DNA of 38,375 bases, from positions 1 through 38,375 of the forward strand of contig JAUIEW010000016.1 of assembly GCA_030429365.1 (NCBI GenBank). Direction: 5' to 3'. The position numbers and the translations under genes were made by a program. The notes under the pieces are model-generated. The model made no database searches. It was not told the DNA's origin and saw nothing but the letters and a program-made list of their open reading frames with translations. Positions 8,731 to 17,089 of this stretch are shown here, piece by piece. The number at the start of each line of letters is the position of its first letter. The first letter of the stretch is position 1. The stretch is from Phycisphaerae bacterium. GTDB lineage: Bacteria > Planctomycetota > Phycisphaerae > UBA1845.

Positions 8731-10149
8731 ATGAACCCGAACCCCCCTGCAATACCAACCAGCCGCAAAGCCTTCTGGATCATTATCCTGATTGCATTCG
8801 GTCTGCGCCTCGGGGCGTTGATGGTCACGACGCATATCGAACCCCTGCTCGACGAAAGGCTCTACCTTCAACGGGCGGAAGCGCTTCTCAACGGCGAAGG
8901 TTTCATCGGTTCGTACCAATCGTGGGTGCGTCATGAAGGCAGCCCGCTGATGTCGGAGTTGCCGCAGTACATCGGCAGTTACCAGCCGCCTTTCTACACG
9001 ATGTTTATCGCGGGGATTTATGCGGTCACCGGCCACAGCGTCTTCGCGGTCAAGTTTGCACAGGTCATTCTCAGCACCGTCACCGTTGGTCTTGTGTACT
9101 GGATCGCAAGCGCATGGTTTGATCGCAAGTCGGCGCTGATCGCTGCAGCATTCTGCGCCATCTATCCAAACCTGATCGCCTTCAGCCACCTGCTTTGGAC
9201 CGAAACGTTGTTCACGTTTCTGGTCATGCTCGCGTTCGGACTGCTCACGACAACGCTGGCGATTCCATCGAAGAAACGGTGTGTGGTCGCGGGCGTGCTG
9301 CTGTCGTTCGCGGCGATGACGCGGGCGGCGATTCTTTACTTCATCCCGTTTCTACTCGTCTGGTTTGTGCTGACCCACTGGACCAACCGCTCGCGTGCAA
9401 TAAGCCGATCGGCGCTGGCGGTGTTAGCATTGGTCATCGCCTTGAGCCCCTGGACGATTCGCAACTACCGCGTTCACGATGCGCTGGTTCTCGTCGACAC
9501 CAATGGACCCTTCAACGTCTGGCGCGGTAATGCCGGCAAGCACACGTTCCTGGATCGCCCGCATCCGCCGAAAATCAGCTATGCACCGCCGTTTCAATCG
9601 ATCCCCATCATGCCGGTCCGAGCCAACTGGGCGCCCGAGCTGATCGAGATCACCCGCAAGCGATGCAACACAGATCAACCCACCGACATTCAGATTGTCG
9701 AGACAGCCAAGTCTGAATCGATCAAGAACATCAAAAACGACCCCGGGTACTTCATCCAAGCCGCCATGTACAAACTGATCGACATGTGGAACCCGACATC
9801 GTTTATGATTCGCCACTTTCAACTCGGGCAATACGGCCCCGTCAACCCATCGATTCAACGCACCATCGAATGGTCGGCGATACTGACGTACGTGTTAGCC
9901 ATGCTGCTTGCCTTCCCAGGCCTGCTTCTGAGTTTGCGGAACCGCCACACATGGCTGATCGTACTGATGGTGGGCTACTTCTGTGGCATCCACGCGATCG
10001 CATTCGGCCTGACGCGGTTTCGACTACCGCTCATGCCCTTTATCATCATGCTGGCGGCTGTGGGAGTGACCAAAATGTTCGCCGCCAACGAAAGTGATGA
10101 GCCCGAAGAAGACGACATCATCACCAACGCAACGGGAGAGAATGCCTAA
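8731..10149 (+). CDS. GT-C family glycosyltransferase (ArnT/PMT-like)
   Basis: A 472-residue polytopic membrane protein. After the first membrane helix (about 13-31) a luminal loop carries PLLDERLYLQRAEALLNGEGF; the acidic DE pair in this loop is the usual catalytic site of GT39/GT83-type enzymes that take sugars from polyprenyl-phosphate donors. The block IGSYQPPFYTMFIAGIYAVTG and the following helices fit the family, and TIRNYRVHDALVLVDTNGPFNVWRGN is the typical loop after the core helices. The length is close to that of ArnT-like proteins without an extra C-terminal domain. The acceptor is unknown. It is inserted between two sulfatase-fold lipoprotein genes (gaps of 6 and 3 bases), so all three probably act on one surface glycan or lipid. 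Confidence 0.85.
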   Translation: MNPNPPAIPTSRKAFWIIILIAFGLRLGALMVTTHIEPLLDERLYLQRAEALLNGEGFIGSYQSWVRHEGSPLMSELPQYIGSYQPPFYTMFIAGIYAVTGHSVFAVKFAQVILSTVTVGLVYWIASAWFDRKSALIAAAFCAIYPNLIAFSHLLWTETLFTFLVMLAFGLLTTTLAIPSKKRCVVAGVLLSFAAMTRAAILYFIPFLLVWFVLTHWTNRSRAISRSALAVLALVIALSPWTIRNYRVHDALVLVDTNGPFNVWRGNAGKHTFLDRPHPPKISYAPPFQSIPIMPVRANWAPELIEITRKRCNTDQPTDIQIVETAKSESIKNIKNDPGYFIQAAMYKLIDMWNPTSFMIRHFQLGQYGPVNPSIQRTIEWSAILTYVLAMLLAFPGLLLSLRNRHTWLIVLMVGYFCGIHAIAFGLTRFRLPLMPFIIMLAAVGVTKMFAANESDEPEEDDIITNATGENA

Positions 10150-10152
10150 GCG

Positions 10153-11754
10153 ATGAAACGAACCAAGCGACCGACGCCGATAACGCTGCCCAGGCGCCTG
10201 CACCTGTTCACACTGGTCTGCATCACCGCGTGCTGCACGCTGGCGACATCGTGCAAGCCAGGTGCTGAAAAAAAGTCCACACAGCCCAACGTCATCTTCA
10301 TCGTCATGGATACTGCCCGGGCCGATCGCTTCGGCGTTTATGGACACAATCTCCCCACCACGCCGTTCCTGGACGGGTGGGCGAAAAACGCGCTCGTCTT
10401 TGAAGACTGCCAATCGGTGTCCAGCACAACCGTCCCATCCCACGCGTCCATGTTCACCGGGCTGTTGCCATCCGCCCACCTCACAGACAACGTCAACCCG
10501 ACACTGGAAAACGAACGCGAGACGCTCGCCGAAAAACTCGGAAAGAACGGCTACCGCACATTTCTATTCTCAGCCAACCCGTTCATCTCTGCCGACAACA
10601 ACTTCAACCAGGGCTTCGACGTCTCCGAGCATCCCTGGAGTGAGCAGCACATCGCCAAGTCAGCCGACATCATTCGATCCAAGATCGATCCAGCAGACAA
10701 GAGCAGCGAACTGCCCAAAAAAATTCAGAGCGGGCAAGTTGAAAGTTGGGCGATCAAAGCCTGCGGTGAAGTTGCAGAAGGCGCACTGACGTCATGGCTC
10801 GATCGCAGCCAAAAGGACAAACCGTTCTTCGCGTTCATCAACTACATGGAAGCCCATCGCCCACTGCTGCCACCCCGGCGACTTCGCGAGAAGTTCATGA
10901 CCAAGGCGCAGATCATGCGCTCCTACAAGACCGACCTTTCCTGGTCCCGCATGTGGGAGTACGTCTTCGGCCTCGCCGAATACCGCAAGGAAGAGGAAGA
11001 AGCCATCAGCCTCACGTACGATGCCGCGATCGCCGAACTCGACGAAATCCTCGAAAGCCTGCTGACGACACTCGAAAAACGCGGCGACCTGGCCAACACG
11101 CTCGTCGTCATCACTGCTGACCACGGCGAGCATCTTTGCGAACATCATCTGCTCGATCATCAATACTCCGTGTATCAGCCGCTCCTCGAAGTTCCCATGA
11201 TGGTGTGGCATTCGTCGCGCATCAAAGCCGGCCGCAACACCGATCCGGTGTCAAACATCGATGTCTTTCCGACCATTCTGGATTTCGCCAAGGTCTCGCG
11301 AGCATCCGAACCTGCGGTCTATGCCCAATCACTGATGCAAACGAAGCCCGATCGCGTTCGCCATTCAGACTACTTCGCCCCGCCGAAGAAACCGATCGCC
11401 GACGTGCAAAGCGTACACCGAGGCTGGAATCCAAAACCTTTCCTGCGCCGGCTACGCGCAGTCGTGGATGGGAAATACAAATTGATCTGGGCGTCAGACA
11501 AAAAACACGCCCTCTATGACTTGAGCATCGACCCGGGCGAAAAGCACAACCTCTTTGAACGGGAACCGGAAATCGCGACGGCGATTCTTTCGCAATTGAT
11601 CCCGGTGACCAAAGTCGGCGCAAAAGACACTGATGCCGTCAAGGGTTCGCAATCTGCAATTCACTCCAAACGAATGGATGCACTGGGTTACATAATGAAG
11701 GACGACGCGGATGTCGACACCAACGGGATTAGTTCCAACGGAATCGAAGAATAG
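10153..11754 (+). CDS. Second sulfatase-fold lipoprotein, TVPSH type
   Basis: A 533-residue protein with a signal segment (16-33) ending in LATSC, making Cys34 the probable lipid anchor. The domain begins NVIFIVMDTARADRFGVYG (Asp53 metal ligand). The active-site motif reads T93-V-P-S-H97 followed by ASMFTG, so Thr replaces the Cys or Ser needed for formylglycine and His replaces Arg. The second metal site is in VITADHGEHLCEHH. TxPSH proteins are commonly named sulfatase, but Thr-nucleophile members of the superfamily transfer or cleave phosphoesters; substrate is unknown here. It is not a recent duplicate of the 7183 gene: inserts differ and the motif is better kept. It starts 3 bases after the GT-C gene. 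Confidence 0.85.
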   Translation: MKRTKRPTPITLPRRLHLFTLVCITACCTLATSCKPGAEKKSTQPNVIFIVMDTARADRFGVYGHNLPTTPFLDGWAKNALVFEDCQSVSSTTVPSHASMFTGLLPSAHLTDNVNPTLENERETLAEKLGKNGYRTFLFSANPFISADNNFNQGFDVSEHPWSEQHIAKSADIIRSKIDPADKSSELPKKIQSGQVESWAIKACGEVAEGALTSWLDRSQKDKPFFAFINYMEAHRPLLPPRRLREKFMTKAQIMRSYKTDLSWSRMWEYVFGLAEYRKEEEEAISLTYDAAIAELDEILESLLTTLEKRGDLANTLVVITADHGEHLCEHHLLDHQYSVYQPLLEVPMMVWHSSRIKAGRNTDPVSNIDVFPTILDFAKVSRASEPAVYAQSLMQTKPDRVRHSDYFAPPKKPIADVQSVHRGWNPKPFLRRLRAVVDGKYKLIWASDKKHALYDLSIDPGEKHNLFEREPEIATAILSQLIPVTKVGAKDTDAVKGSQSAIHSKRMDALGYIMKDDADVDTNGISSNGIEE

Positions 11755-11796
11755 CCTTCGCGCCCGGCGCATTTGGAAATAACGGATACAACATCA

Positions 11797-13044
11797 ATGA
11801 TGCAACTCGAAACATCATGGCGATTTGCGCGACTCGTGTTGATCGGAGCGATACTGCTTAATTGTTGCGGTGCGTGCGATCGGTCAAGCGATTCGGCCAA
11901 GAAGGATCAAAATACCAAGTCGCGAATCGATGATCTTCGCGGGTTGCCATACGCTGGTACGGTCGTCGGCGACGATCCCGAACATGTCGGCGTTGTGTAC
12001 GTCGATCCGAAGCGCACAGAACCGGGTTACAATCTCGTCACCCTTGCCCAACTGTCGGAAGCCGTCCTCATCGATGCCGAAGGGCAAACGATTCGATCCT
12101 GGTCGATGTCTCCAAGCCGGCGCTGGTCGCACTGCATCTTGACGCCGACCGGCGATCTTTACGCCCTCGGCGCCGACAACGCCAACCCGCCTCAGCCGCA
12201 TGTGACGGCAAAAGCGCGTTACCTCGCGCATTTCAACTGGCAGGGCGAACTCGTTTCCAAACATCAACTGCCGGTGCATCACGACGTCGAACTTCAACCG
12301 GACGGCAATGTGCTGGCACTAACCTTCGATTCGCGCATCATCCCCGAGGTCCACAAGACGATCACCTCCCGAAACGATGCGATCTCAGAAATCACGCGGC
12401 GCGGCACCGTTGTCCGCAGGCTCTCGCTTTATGACGCGCTAACCAACGCTACGGACGGTTTTAAACTTCAGGAAGTCGCCCCCAAGAAGTGGGGCCGATC
12501 GCAAATCATCGACCTGTTTCACGCCAACTCGATCGAAACCATGCGGCGCAAAGAGCTCGCGGAAAAAAATCCGCTCTTCGGTCTCGACAACATCCTCGTG
12601 TGCATCCGCCACCAGGACACCATCGCAATGATCAATCGTAAGTCGGAAAAAGCCATCTGGACGTGGGGGCAGGGCGAAATCTCGGGCCCGCACGACGCCA
12701 CCGTGCTGGACAACGGTCATATTCTGCTGTTCGACAACGGGTTGGGCCGCGACTGGTCTCGCGTGATCGAACTCGACCCCGTCACCAAGAAAATTGTGTG
12801 GGAATACAAGGCAGAAAAACCAACCGACTTCTACACCAAGAGTCGCGGCTCGTCGCAACGGCTGCCCAACGGCAACACGCTGATCGCGGAGTCGGAAAAA
12901 GGCCACGCCTTCGAAGTGACGCCCAGCGGCGACATCGTGTGGGACTATTACAGCCCCTTCGAAGATGCATCGGGCGAACGAAGCACCCTGGGCCGCATCC
13001 GCCGCTACCCCATCGAATTCATCGAAGCCATCGACAAAAAGTAG
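11797..13044 (+). CDS. Arylsulfotransferase (ASST)-like lipoprotein
   Basis: A 415-residue protein with an N-terminal hydrophobic segment rich in Cys (ILLNCCGACDRSS), a likely lipoprotein signal. The rest is a beta-propeller of the arylsulfotransferase type, seen in repeated blade endings such as HHDVELQPDGNVLAL, FHANSIE, SGPHDATVLDNGHILLFDNG and QRLPNGNTLIAESEKGHAFEVTPSGDIVWDY. In characterised ASST enzymes a His is transiently sulfated and sulfate moves from one phenolic ester to another; His residues in similar blade positions are present (GPHDAT), but the catalytic set cannot be confirmed by eye. ATG at 11797 or 11800 is preferred over a TTG at 11773. The stop codon TAG belongs to a repeat element (13041-13061). 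Last gene of the run starting at 7183. Confidence 0.75.
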   Translation: MMQLETSWRFARLVLIGAILLNCCGACDRSSDSAKKDQNTKSRIDDLRGLPYAGTVVGDDPEHVGVVYVDPKRTEPGYNLVTLAQLSEAVLIDAEGQTIRSWSMSPSRRWSHCILTPTGDLYALGADNANPPQPHVTAKARYLAHFNWQGELVSKHQLPVHHDVELQPDGNVLALTFDSRIIPEVHKTITSRNDAISEITRRGTVVRRLSLYDALTNATDGFKLQEVAPKKWGRSQIIDLFHANSIETMRRKELAEKNPLFGLDNILVCIRHQDTIAMINRKSEKAIWTWGQGEISGPHDATVLDNGHILLFDNGLGRDWSRVIELDPVTKKIVWEYKAEKPTDFYTKSRGSSQRLPNGNTLIAESEKGHAFEVTPSGDIVWDYYSPFEDASGERSTLGRIRRYPIEFIEAIDKK

Positions 13045-13061
13045 GGTCCGCTGTTCGGACC
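13041..13061 (+). repeat. REP-like palindrome, family B (GTAG + GGTCCG...CGGACC)
   Basis: GTAG followed by the stem-loop GGTCCG-CTGTT-CGGACC. A second copy at 36989-37009 differs in one base of the loop. The TAG of the GTAG foot is the stop codon of the ASST-like gene. A GTAG tetranucleotide before an imperfect palindrome is the format of REP elements moved by RAYT (TnpA_REP) transposases. Confidence 0.75.
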
Positions 13062-13079
13062 GTTCGGCCATAGTTGCCT

Positions 13080-13098
13080 TTCCAGGATGGGGGACGGA
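13080..13098 (+). repeat. Short dispersed repeat, copy 1
   Basis: Nineteen bases beginning TTCCAGG and ending GGGGGACGGA match 30100-30118 at 18 of 19 positions. It lies between the ends of the convergent ASST-like and GT-C genes, 19 bases after the REP at 13041. Only the right half of the hairpin seen at the second copy is kept here. Confidence 0.5.
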
Positions 13099-13127
13099 AA
13101 CCAACGATCACCAAACACCCACATCAA

Positions 13128-14882
13128 TCAAGGAAGCCGCACCGTCTCCAACTCCACCGCGAACATCCCCAATTGATCATGCAAAACCGTATGCCCCTTC
13201 TCGATCGCATCCGGGCGTGGCGGTGAATGCAGCAGCGTAACTTTCCGTACACCGGCTCGAGACAACCGCCGCCGCAGCGCGGCATGCCCCTCGGAGTTTC
13301 GATCTAGAAAGATCGTCTTCGACCCGAAGCAGTTGTAGAGCTCCATCGGAATCCACCAACTGTCGGCGATGATGGTGTCCTCGGCTTCCTGCGTCACGGC
13401 CGCATTGAGTCGCACCCGAAAATCCTTCATCGTCCCCATCAACCGCAGCGCATAAACCTGCGCTCCAATCGAAAGCGCGAACACGAGCACGACAATCAAT
13501 CGATCCAACGCCAACCGGCGATCCGCTCCACACCACCAAGCCACCACATGATGCGCCGCAAACACAGCCAGCACCGGATAAAGCGTCAACAGATACCGAC
13601 ATCCCCAGTGCACACCCCTCGCATGAACCTCAGGTGACAACAGCGCGTAAAGCAAGGCATACACCAGCAACACACTCAAACTGACGCGGATCAGTCGATC
13701 GCCCTCGCCAGCCGCCGCCCCCGATCTCGCAAACGCCAGCACCAGTAACGGACACGCCGCAAACAAGCTGTTGCTCGTCAACAGCCAGATCGGCGGACTC
13801 GGTGCAATCGCCTGAAAATAAAGGACAACCGCCCCCCCAACGAGTCCGAAATAAGCCAACATCGTCAGCGAGGTTGCACCGGATTTCCCGCCGTCAGCCG
13901 GCACCATCCGCCGAATCCAAACCACAAAGATCGGCACGGTAAACAGAAGCGACCACAACCCCGTGCTTCCGACGTCGAGAAACAAATGTCGTAGTACCAG
14001 CCAGCGGTCCTGAAAAAATCCGTCCCGCACCGCACCTTCGGCATCAGTCGGCGTGAAGTGATGCCCTAGCGAATTACCCAACACCTTCCACTGAAACCAC
14101 CACAAAGGCGCAAGTGCAATCGCAGCCACCACACCAAATACAACCGCGCGATACCATCGCTTCGGTTCAACGATCGCCAACCCGACGGCCAGCACTGCCG
14201 CCAACACGTATAGGTCATCACGAAAGTAAATCGATGCCGCACACGCCAGTCCCGAAAGCGCCGCCCACAAGACCCGCGAGTCGCGCATGTACAAAAAGAA
14301 GAACACAAACGCCCAGCACGCCAACCCGGTGCCCGGTGTGTGTTCCCAGAACTCCACGCTGTAAAACCAAACCGGCGTCCCCAACCCGACGAGCACAATC
14401 GCCAGCGCCGGCACCATCCCCAATTCGCGCCGCTCACCAACCAAGATCGACGCCAACTTCCAGACGGCGGCCAACGTCAACAAGCCACCGAGCAGCGGCA
14501 TCACGTAAAGCCCCGTCATCCCCCAAAGGCGATACGGAATCGTCGAAATCAGCGGGAAAAAAGGGGCAAACGTGCCATACAGCTTGCCGTCGATGACGTG
14601 GCCAAAGCGCGAAATCAGTGGGCTATACTTGAACTCCGGGTCGATCTTCGCCCCCGGCCAATCGATCGAATAGTCGGTGTAGTCACTGCTGAGGATACTT
14701 TCCATCTGAACGAACTTGCATCCGTTGTCGACGATCCAGAAGCCGTCTTTCGGCATGTACGCCAACGTCGCCACGTATACGCCGGCGACCAATGCGAATG
14801 CGGCGAGCGCCATCCAATGCGATGACAACCGACGTGCTGATTGGCGTTCGTTTGTCTCGGATTGAATCGGTTGCGTATCCAT
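13128..14882 (-). CDS. Polytopic membrane protein, probable GT-C glycosyltransferase
   Basis: A 584-residue protein with about a dozen membrane helices starting near residue 25 (WMALAAFALVAGVYVATLAYM). The first outer loop contains WIVDNGCKFVQMESIL and then FPLISTIPYRLWGMTGLYVMPLLGGLLTLAAVWKLASIL, the layout of GT-C sugar transferases; the acidic Asp in the first loop is the candidate catalytic residue. A soluble C-terminal part of about 90 residues follows the last helix (SWWIPMELYNCFGSKTIFLDRNSEGHAALRRRL). The donor is probably a polyprenyl-phosphate sugar, by family. ATG at 14882 leaves a 34-base gap to the upstream gene; an ATG at 14948 would overlap that gene by 32 bases. Likely co-transcribed with the GT-C/TPR gene upstream. 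Confidence 0.7.
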   Translation of the reverse strand: MDTQPIQSETNERQSARRLSSHWMALAAFALVAGVYVATLAYMPKDGFWIVDNGCKFVQMESILSSDYTDYSIDWPGAKIDPEFKYSPLISRFGHVIDGKLYGTFAPFFPLISTIPYRLWGMTGLYVMPLLGGLLTLAAVWKLASILVGERRELGMVPALAIVLVGLGTPVWFYSVEFWEHTPGTGLACWAFVFFFLYMRDSRVLWAALSGLACAASIYFRDDLYVLAAVLAVGLAIVEPKRWYRAVVFGVVAAIALAPLWWFQWKVLGNSLGHHFTPTDAEGAVRDGFFQDRWLVLRHLFLDVGSTGLWSLLFTVPIFVVWIRRMVPADGGKSGATSLTMLAYFGLVGGAVVLYFQAIAPSPPIWLLTSNSLFAACPLLVLAFARSGAAAGEGDRLIRVSLSVLLVYALLYALLSPEVHARGVHWGCRYLLTLYPVLAVFAAHHVVAWWCGADRRLALDRLIVVLVFALSIGAQVYALRLMGTMKDFRVRLNAAVTQEAEDTIIADSWWIPMELYNCFGSKTIFLDRNSEGHAALRRRLSRAGVRKVTLLHSPPRPDAIEKGHTVLHDQLGMFAVELETVRLP

Positions 14883-14916
14883 GCGTTCAGGTTTCTCGCG
14901 CTGAGCGGCGCGAAGT

Positions 14917-16941
14917 TCAACGGTCTCGATAAGGACGTTGTGCGTCATACAACTTGATGCGGTCGGACAGCGCCCGGCGAAGCGGCAATTCATCTTGCGA
15001 CATGCCAAGCGACTCAAGCGCCATCCTGGCGATGACCCCAGCCTCCTGGTATCTGCCCAACTCAGCAAGTGCCGCCGCCTTCGCATCAAGCAGCGCGACC
15101 GAGGTTGACTGATTCACCATCGCTTCATTTGCGATCTGCAGCGCTTTTTCGCCGTCGCGCACCCGCGGGTTCGTACACGTTGCCAGAAGCCACGCCAATC
15201 GAAACTTTAACTCGACTTGGCCGGGAAGCGCTTCAACACCCTGCTCCAAGATGCGACGCGCCTCGCTGAATTTGTTGGTCGCGATCAGCGCGTCGGCCAA
15301 CATCACATAGACCGGACGATGGGCGTCCAGCTTGATCGCACGCTTCAGACTCTTGATTCCGCCGCGAAGATCGCGCTGGGCGAGCTTCAATTCTCCTTCG
15401 ATTTCATAGGCGAGCGGATTTTCGGGCTCCTTCTCGATTGCCTTCTGGCACGCGGCTTCTGCTTCTTCAAAGCGTTCTTGCTCGCCCAGCGCCCGCGCAA
15501 CTTTGCAATACGACACCGCGTGATCTTTCAACCCGGCGATGTCCTCGGTATGCAGGAAGGGCCAAAGCAACACGACAGCCAACACGCACACCGCCGACAG
15601 TACCCACTTGCGATTCGCGACGGAGCGCAGCAACTCAACAAATCCAAACGCAGCATACAGAATCACGATGGGAACGATGGGCAATCGAAAACGCGACGTC
15701 ACAAAAAACGCCACGATCCCAACCATGTACGCCAAACCGTATCCCCACAGCGGGAACTGCCCCACAAGCCGCCGCTTACCCGAAAGCAACACGCCCACCA
15801 ACGCAAACGGAACGAGCATGCCAAAACTGATCGGGAGAAATCGAACGATCGGTGTGTACTTGTCCGCAAAAAAGTACAGATTATACGGGTTCGGCACCTC
15901 AACATCGTTCCAGAAGTAACGCAGCTTGTGCATCATCAAGCGAAACGCTTGTGTCGGTTGATCGCGCATGAATCGAAACGCCGCGCGATAATAGAAACTC
16001 GACACTTCGCCAGCCGACAGCGCCCTTCCCATGTTGGCTTGGGCGATCGCAGCCGCATCCTGCATCCCACCCCACCAGTCGGGCCTCACGCCGGGCAGGA
16101 CGGCCATCAAGCCATCAGACTGCGGATTGTTACCGATGTAAAAATTGAACCCACCGTTGGAAGCGATCAAAACGGCTTCGCCGCCCTTGAGATAGTTCCG
16201 CACCGTCACCGGCAAGATCACAATCACGCACGCCGCGCCAAACGCCAGTGCCCGCACCAACCACTCGCGCCATTGCTTCAACCCATACGTCACGATGGGC
16301 CAACATGCCAGCACCGGAACCACCAGCAACACGTTGGGCCGATTCAGCGCCGACAGTCCAAAGCAAACGCCAGCCAGCCCCCACGACGCCAATCCCGGCC
16401 GCTCGACGCGAACCAAAAACCAAAGCCCCAGCAGATTCAAGAAAACGGTCAGCGGTTCAACCAGCAGTTCGCCATCAAAAAACACCGACACCCAATACGT
16501 CGCCGCAACCAGGCCAGCCAGCGCAGCCACCCATCGACCGAAGTATCGATGGGCGATCGCATAGAGCAGCCCGCAACTGCCGGCACCCATCATCGCCGCA
16601 AGCACGCGCGGAATCACAAAGTCAACGCCGACGATCGAATACAGAATCCCCAGAAGCCACGGATAGAGCGGCGCTCGCGCGTAGACGCCGTCAAACAAAC
16701 TGCGCCCTTCAGCGATGGCCGTCGCCCAATCCACGTGCAGCTTTGCATCGATTGACGGGTGGTCGAAGAACGGACTGCTCTGCAACTGGTGGTTGTAAAT
16801 CAGACGGATGACCAGCGCGACCAACATCACCGCGATCAGCCAAACCCAATCGAGCCCTGACCATCGGGACGGACTTGCCGACGCATCCGCTTTGAGTTCG
16901 TGTCCGTCGTCTGATTGTGGGGAGGTTTCAGGGGAAGACAT
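14917..16941 (-). CDS. GT-C glycosyltransferase fused to TPR repeats
   Basis: A 674-residue protein. Residues 1-28 are a hydrophilic cytoplasmic start; residues 29-470 are a GT39/ArnT-like membrane domain. The first outer loop has FFDHPSIDAKLHVDWATAIAEG and ARAPLYPWLLGILYSIVG, with Asp residues in the place of the family catalytic acid, and TVRNYLKGGEAVLIASNGGFNFYIGNN is the typical loop after the core helices. Residues 485-660 form TPR repeats (ARALGEQERFEEAEAACQKAIEKEPEN, then SLKRAIKLDAHRPVYVMLADALIATNKFSEARRILEQG). The TPR region ends in a variant common in planctomycetes (LATCTNPRVRDGEKALQIANEA). The repeats may bind the acceptor protein or a partner. First gene of a two-gene unit with 13128-14882; no clear Shine-Dalgarno. 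Confidence 0.85.
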   Translation of the reverse strand: MSSPETSPQSDDGHELKADASASPSRWSGLDWVWLIAVMLVALVIRLIYNHQLQSSPFFDHPSIDAKLHVDWATAIAEGRSLFDGVYARAPLYPWLLGILYSIVGVDFVIPRVLAAMMGAGSCGLLYAIAHRYFGRWVAALAGLVAATYWVSVFFDGELLVEPLTVFLNLLGLWFLVRVERPGLASWGLAGVCFGLSALNRPNVLLVVPVLACWPIVTYGLKQWREWLVRALAFGAACVIVILPVTVRNYLKGGEAVLIASNGGFNFYIGNNPQSDGLMAVLPGVRPDWWGGMQDAAAIAQANMGRALSAGEVSSFYYRAAFRFMRDQPTQAFRLMMHKLRYFWNDVEVPNPYNLYFFADKYTPIVRFLPISFGMLVPFALVGVLLSGKRRLVGQFPLWGYGLAYMVGIVAFFVTSRFRLPIVPIVILYAAFGFVELLRSVANRKWVLSAVCVLAVVLLWPFLHTEDIAGLKDHAVSYCKVARALGEQERFEEAEAACQKAIEKEPENPLAYEIEGELKLAQRDLRGGIKSLKRAIKLDAHRPVYVMLADALIATNKFSEARRILEQGVEALPGQVELKFRLAWLLATCTNPRVRDGEKALQIANEAMVNQSTSVALLDAKAAALAELGRYQEAGVIARMALESLGMSQDELPLRRALSDRIKLYDAQRPYRDR

Positions 16942-17089
16942 GGATGCTCAGCGCCACCGGGCAATCTTAGGTTCGTTCGGACCACGACTTCAGATCAGTT
17001 GCGTCCGGCGCATTGTCACGGACCAAGCCGCCCAGTGCAATCCAAACAAGTGCAATCAGTGCCCGATCGCGGGATGCGGGCGCGGGGCA

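Noticed and set aside
15217-16755. Plus-strand open frame of about 500 codons antisense to the GT-C/TPR gene
   Set aside because: His/Gln/Arg-rich composition typical of antisense shadows of GC-rich genes; the minus-strand protein has clear membrane and TPR features.
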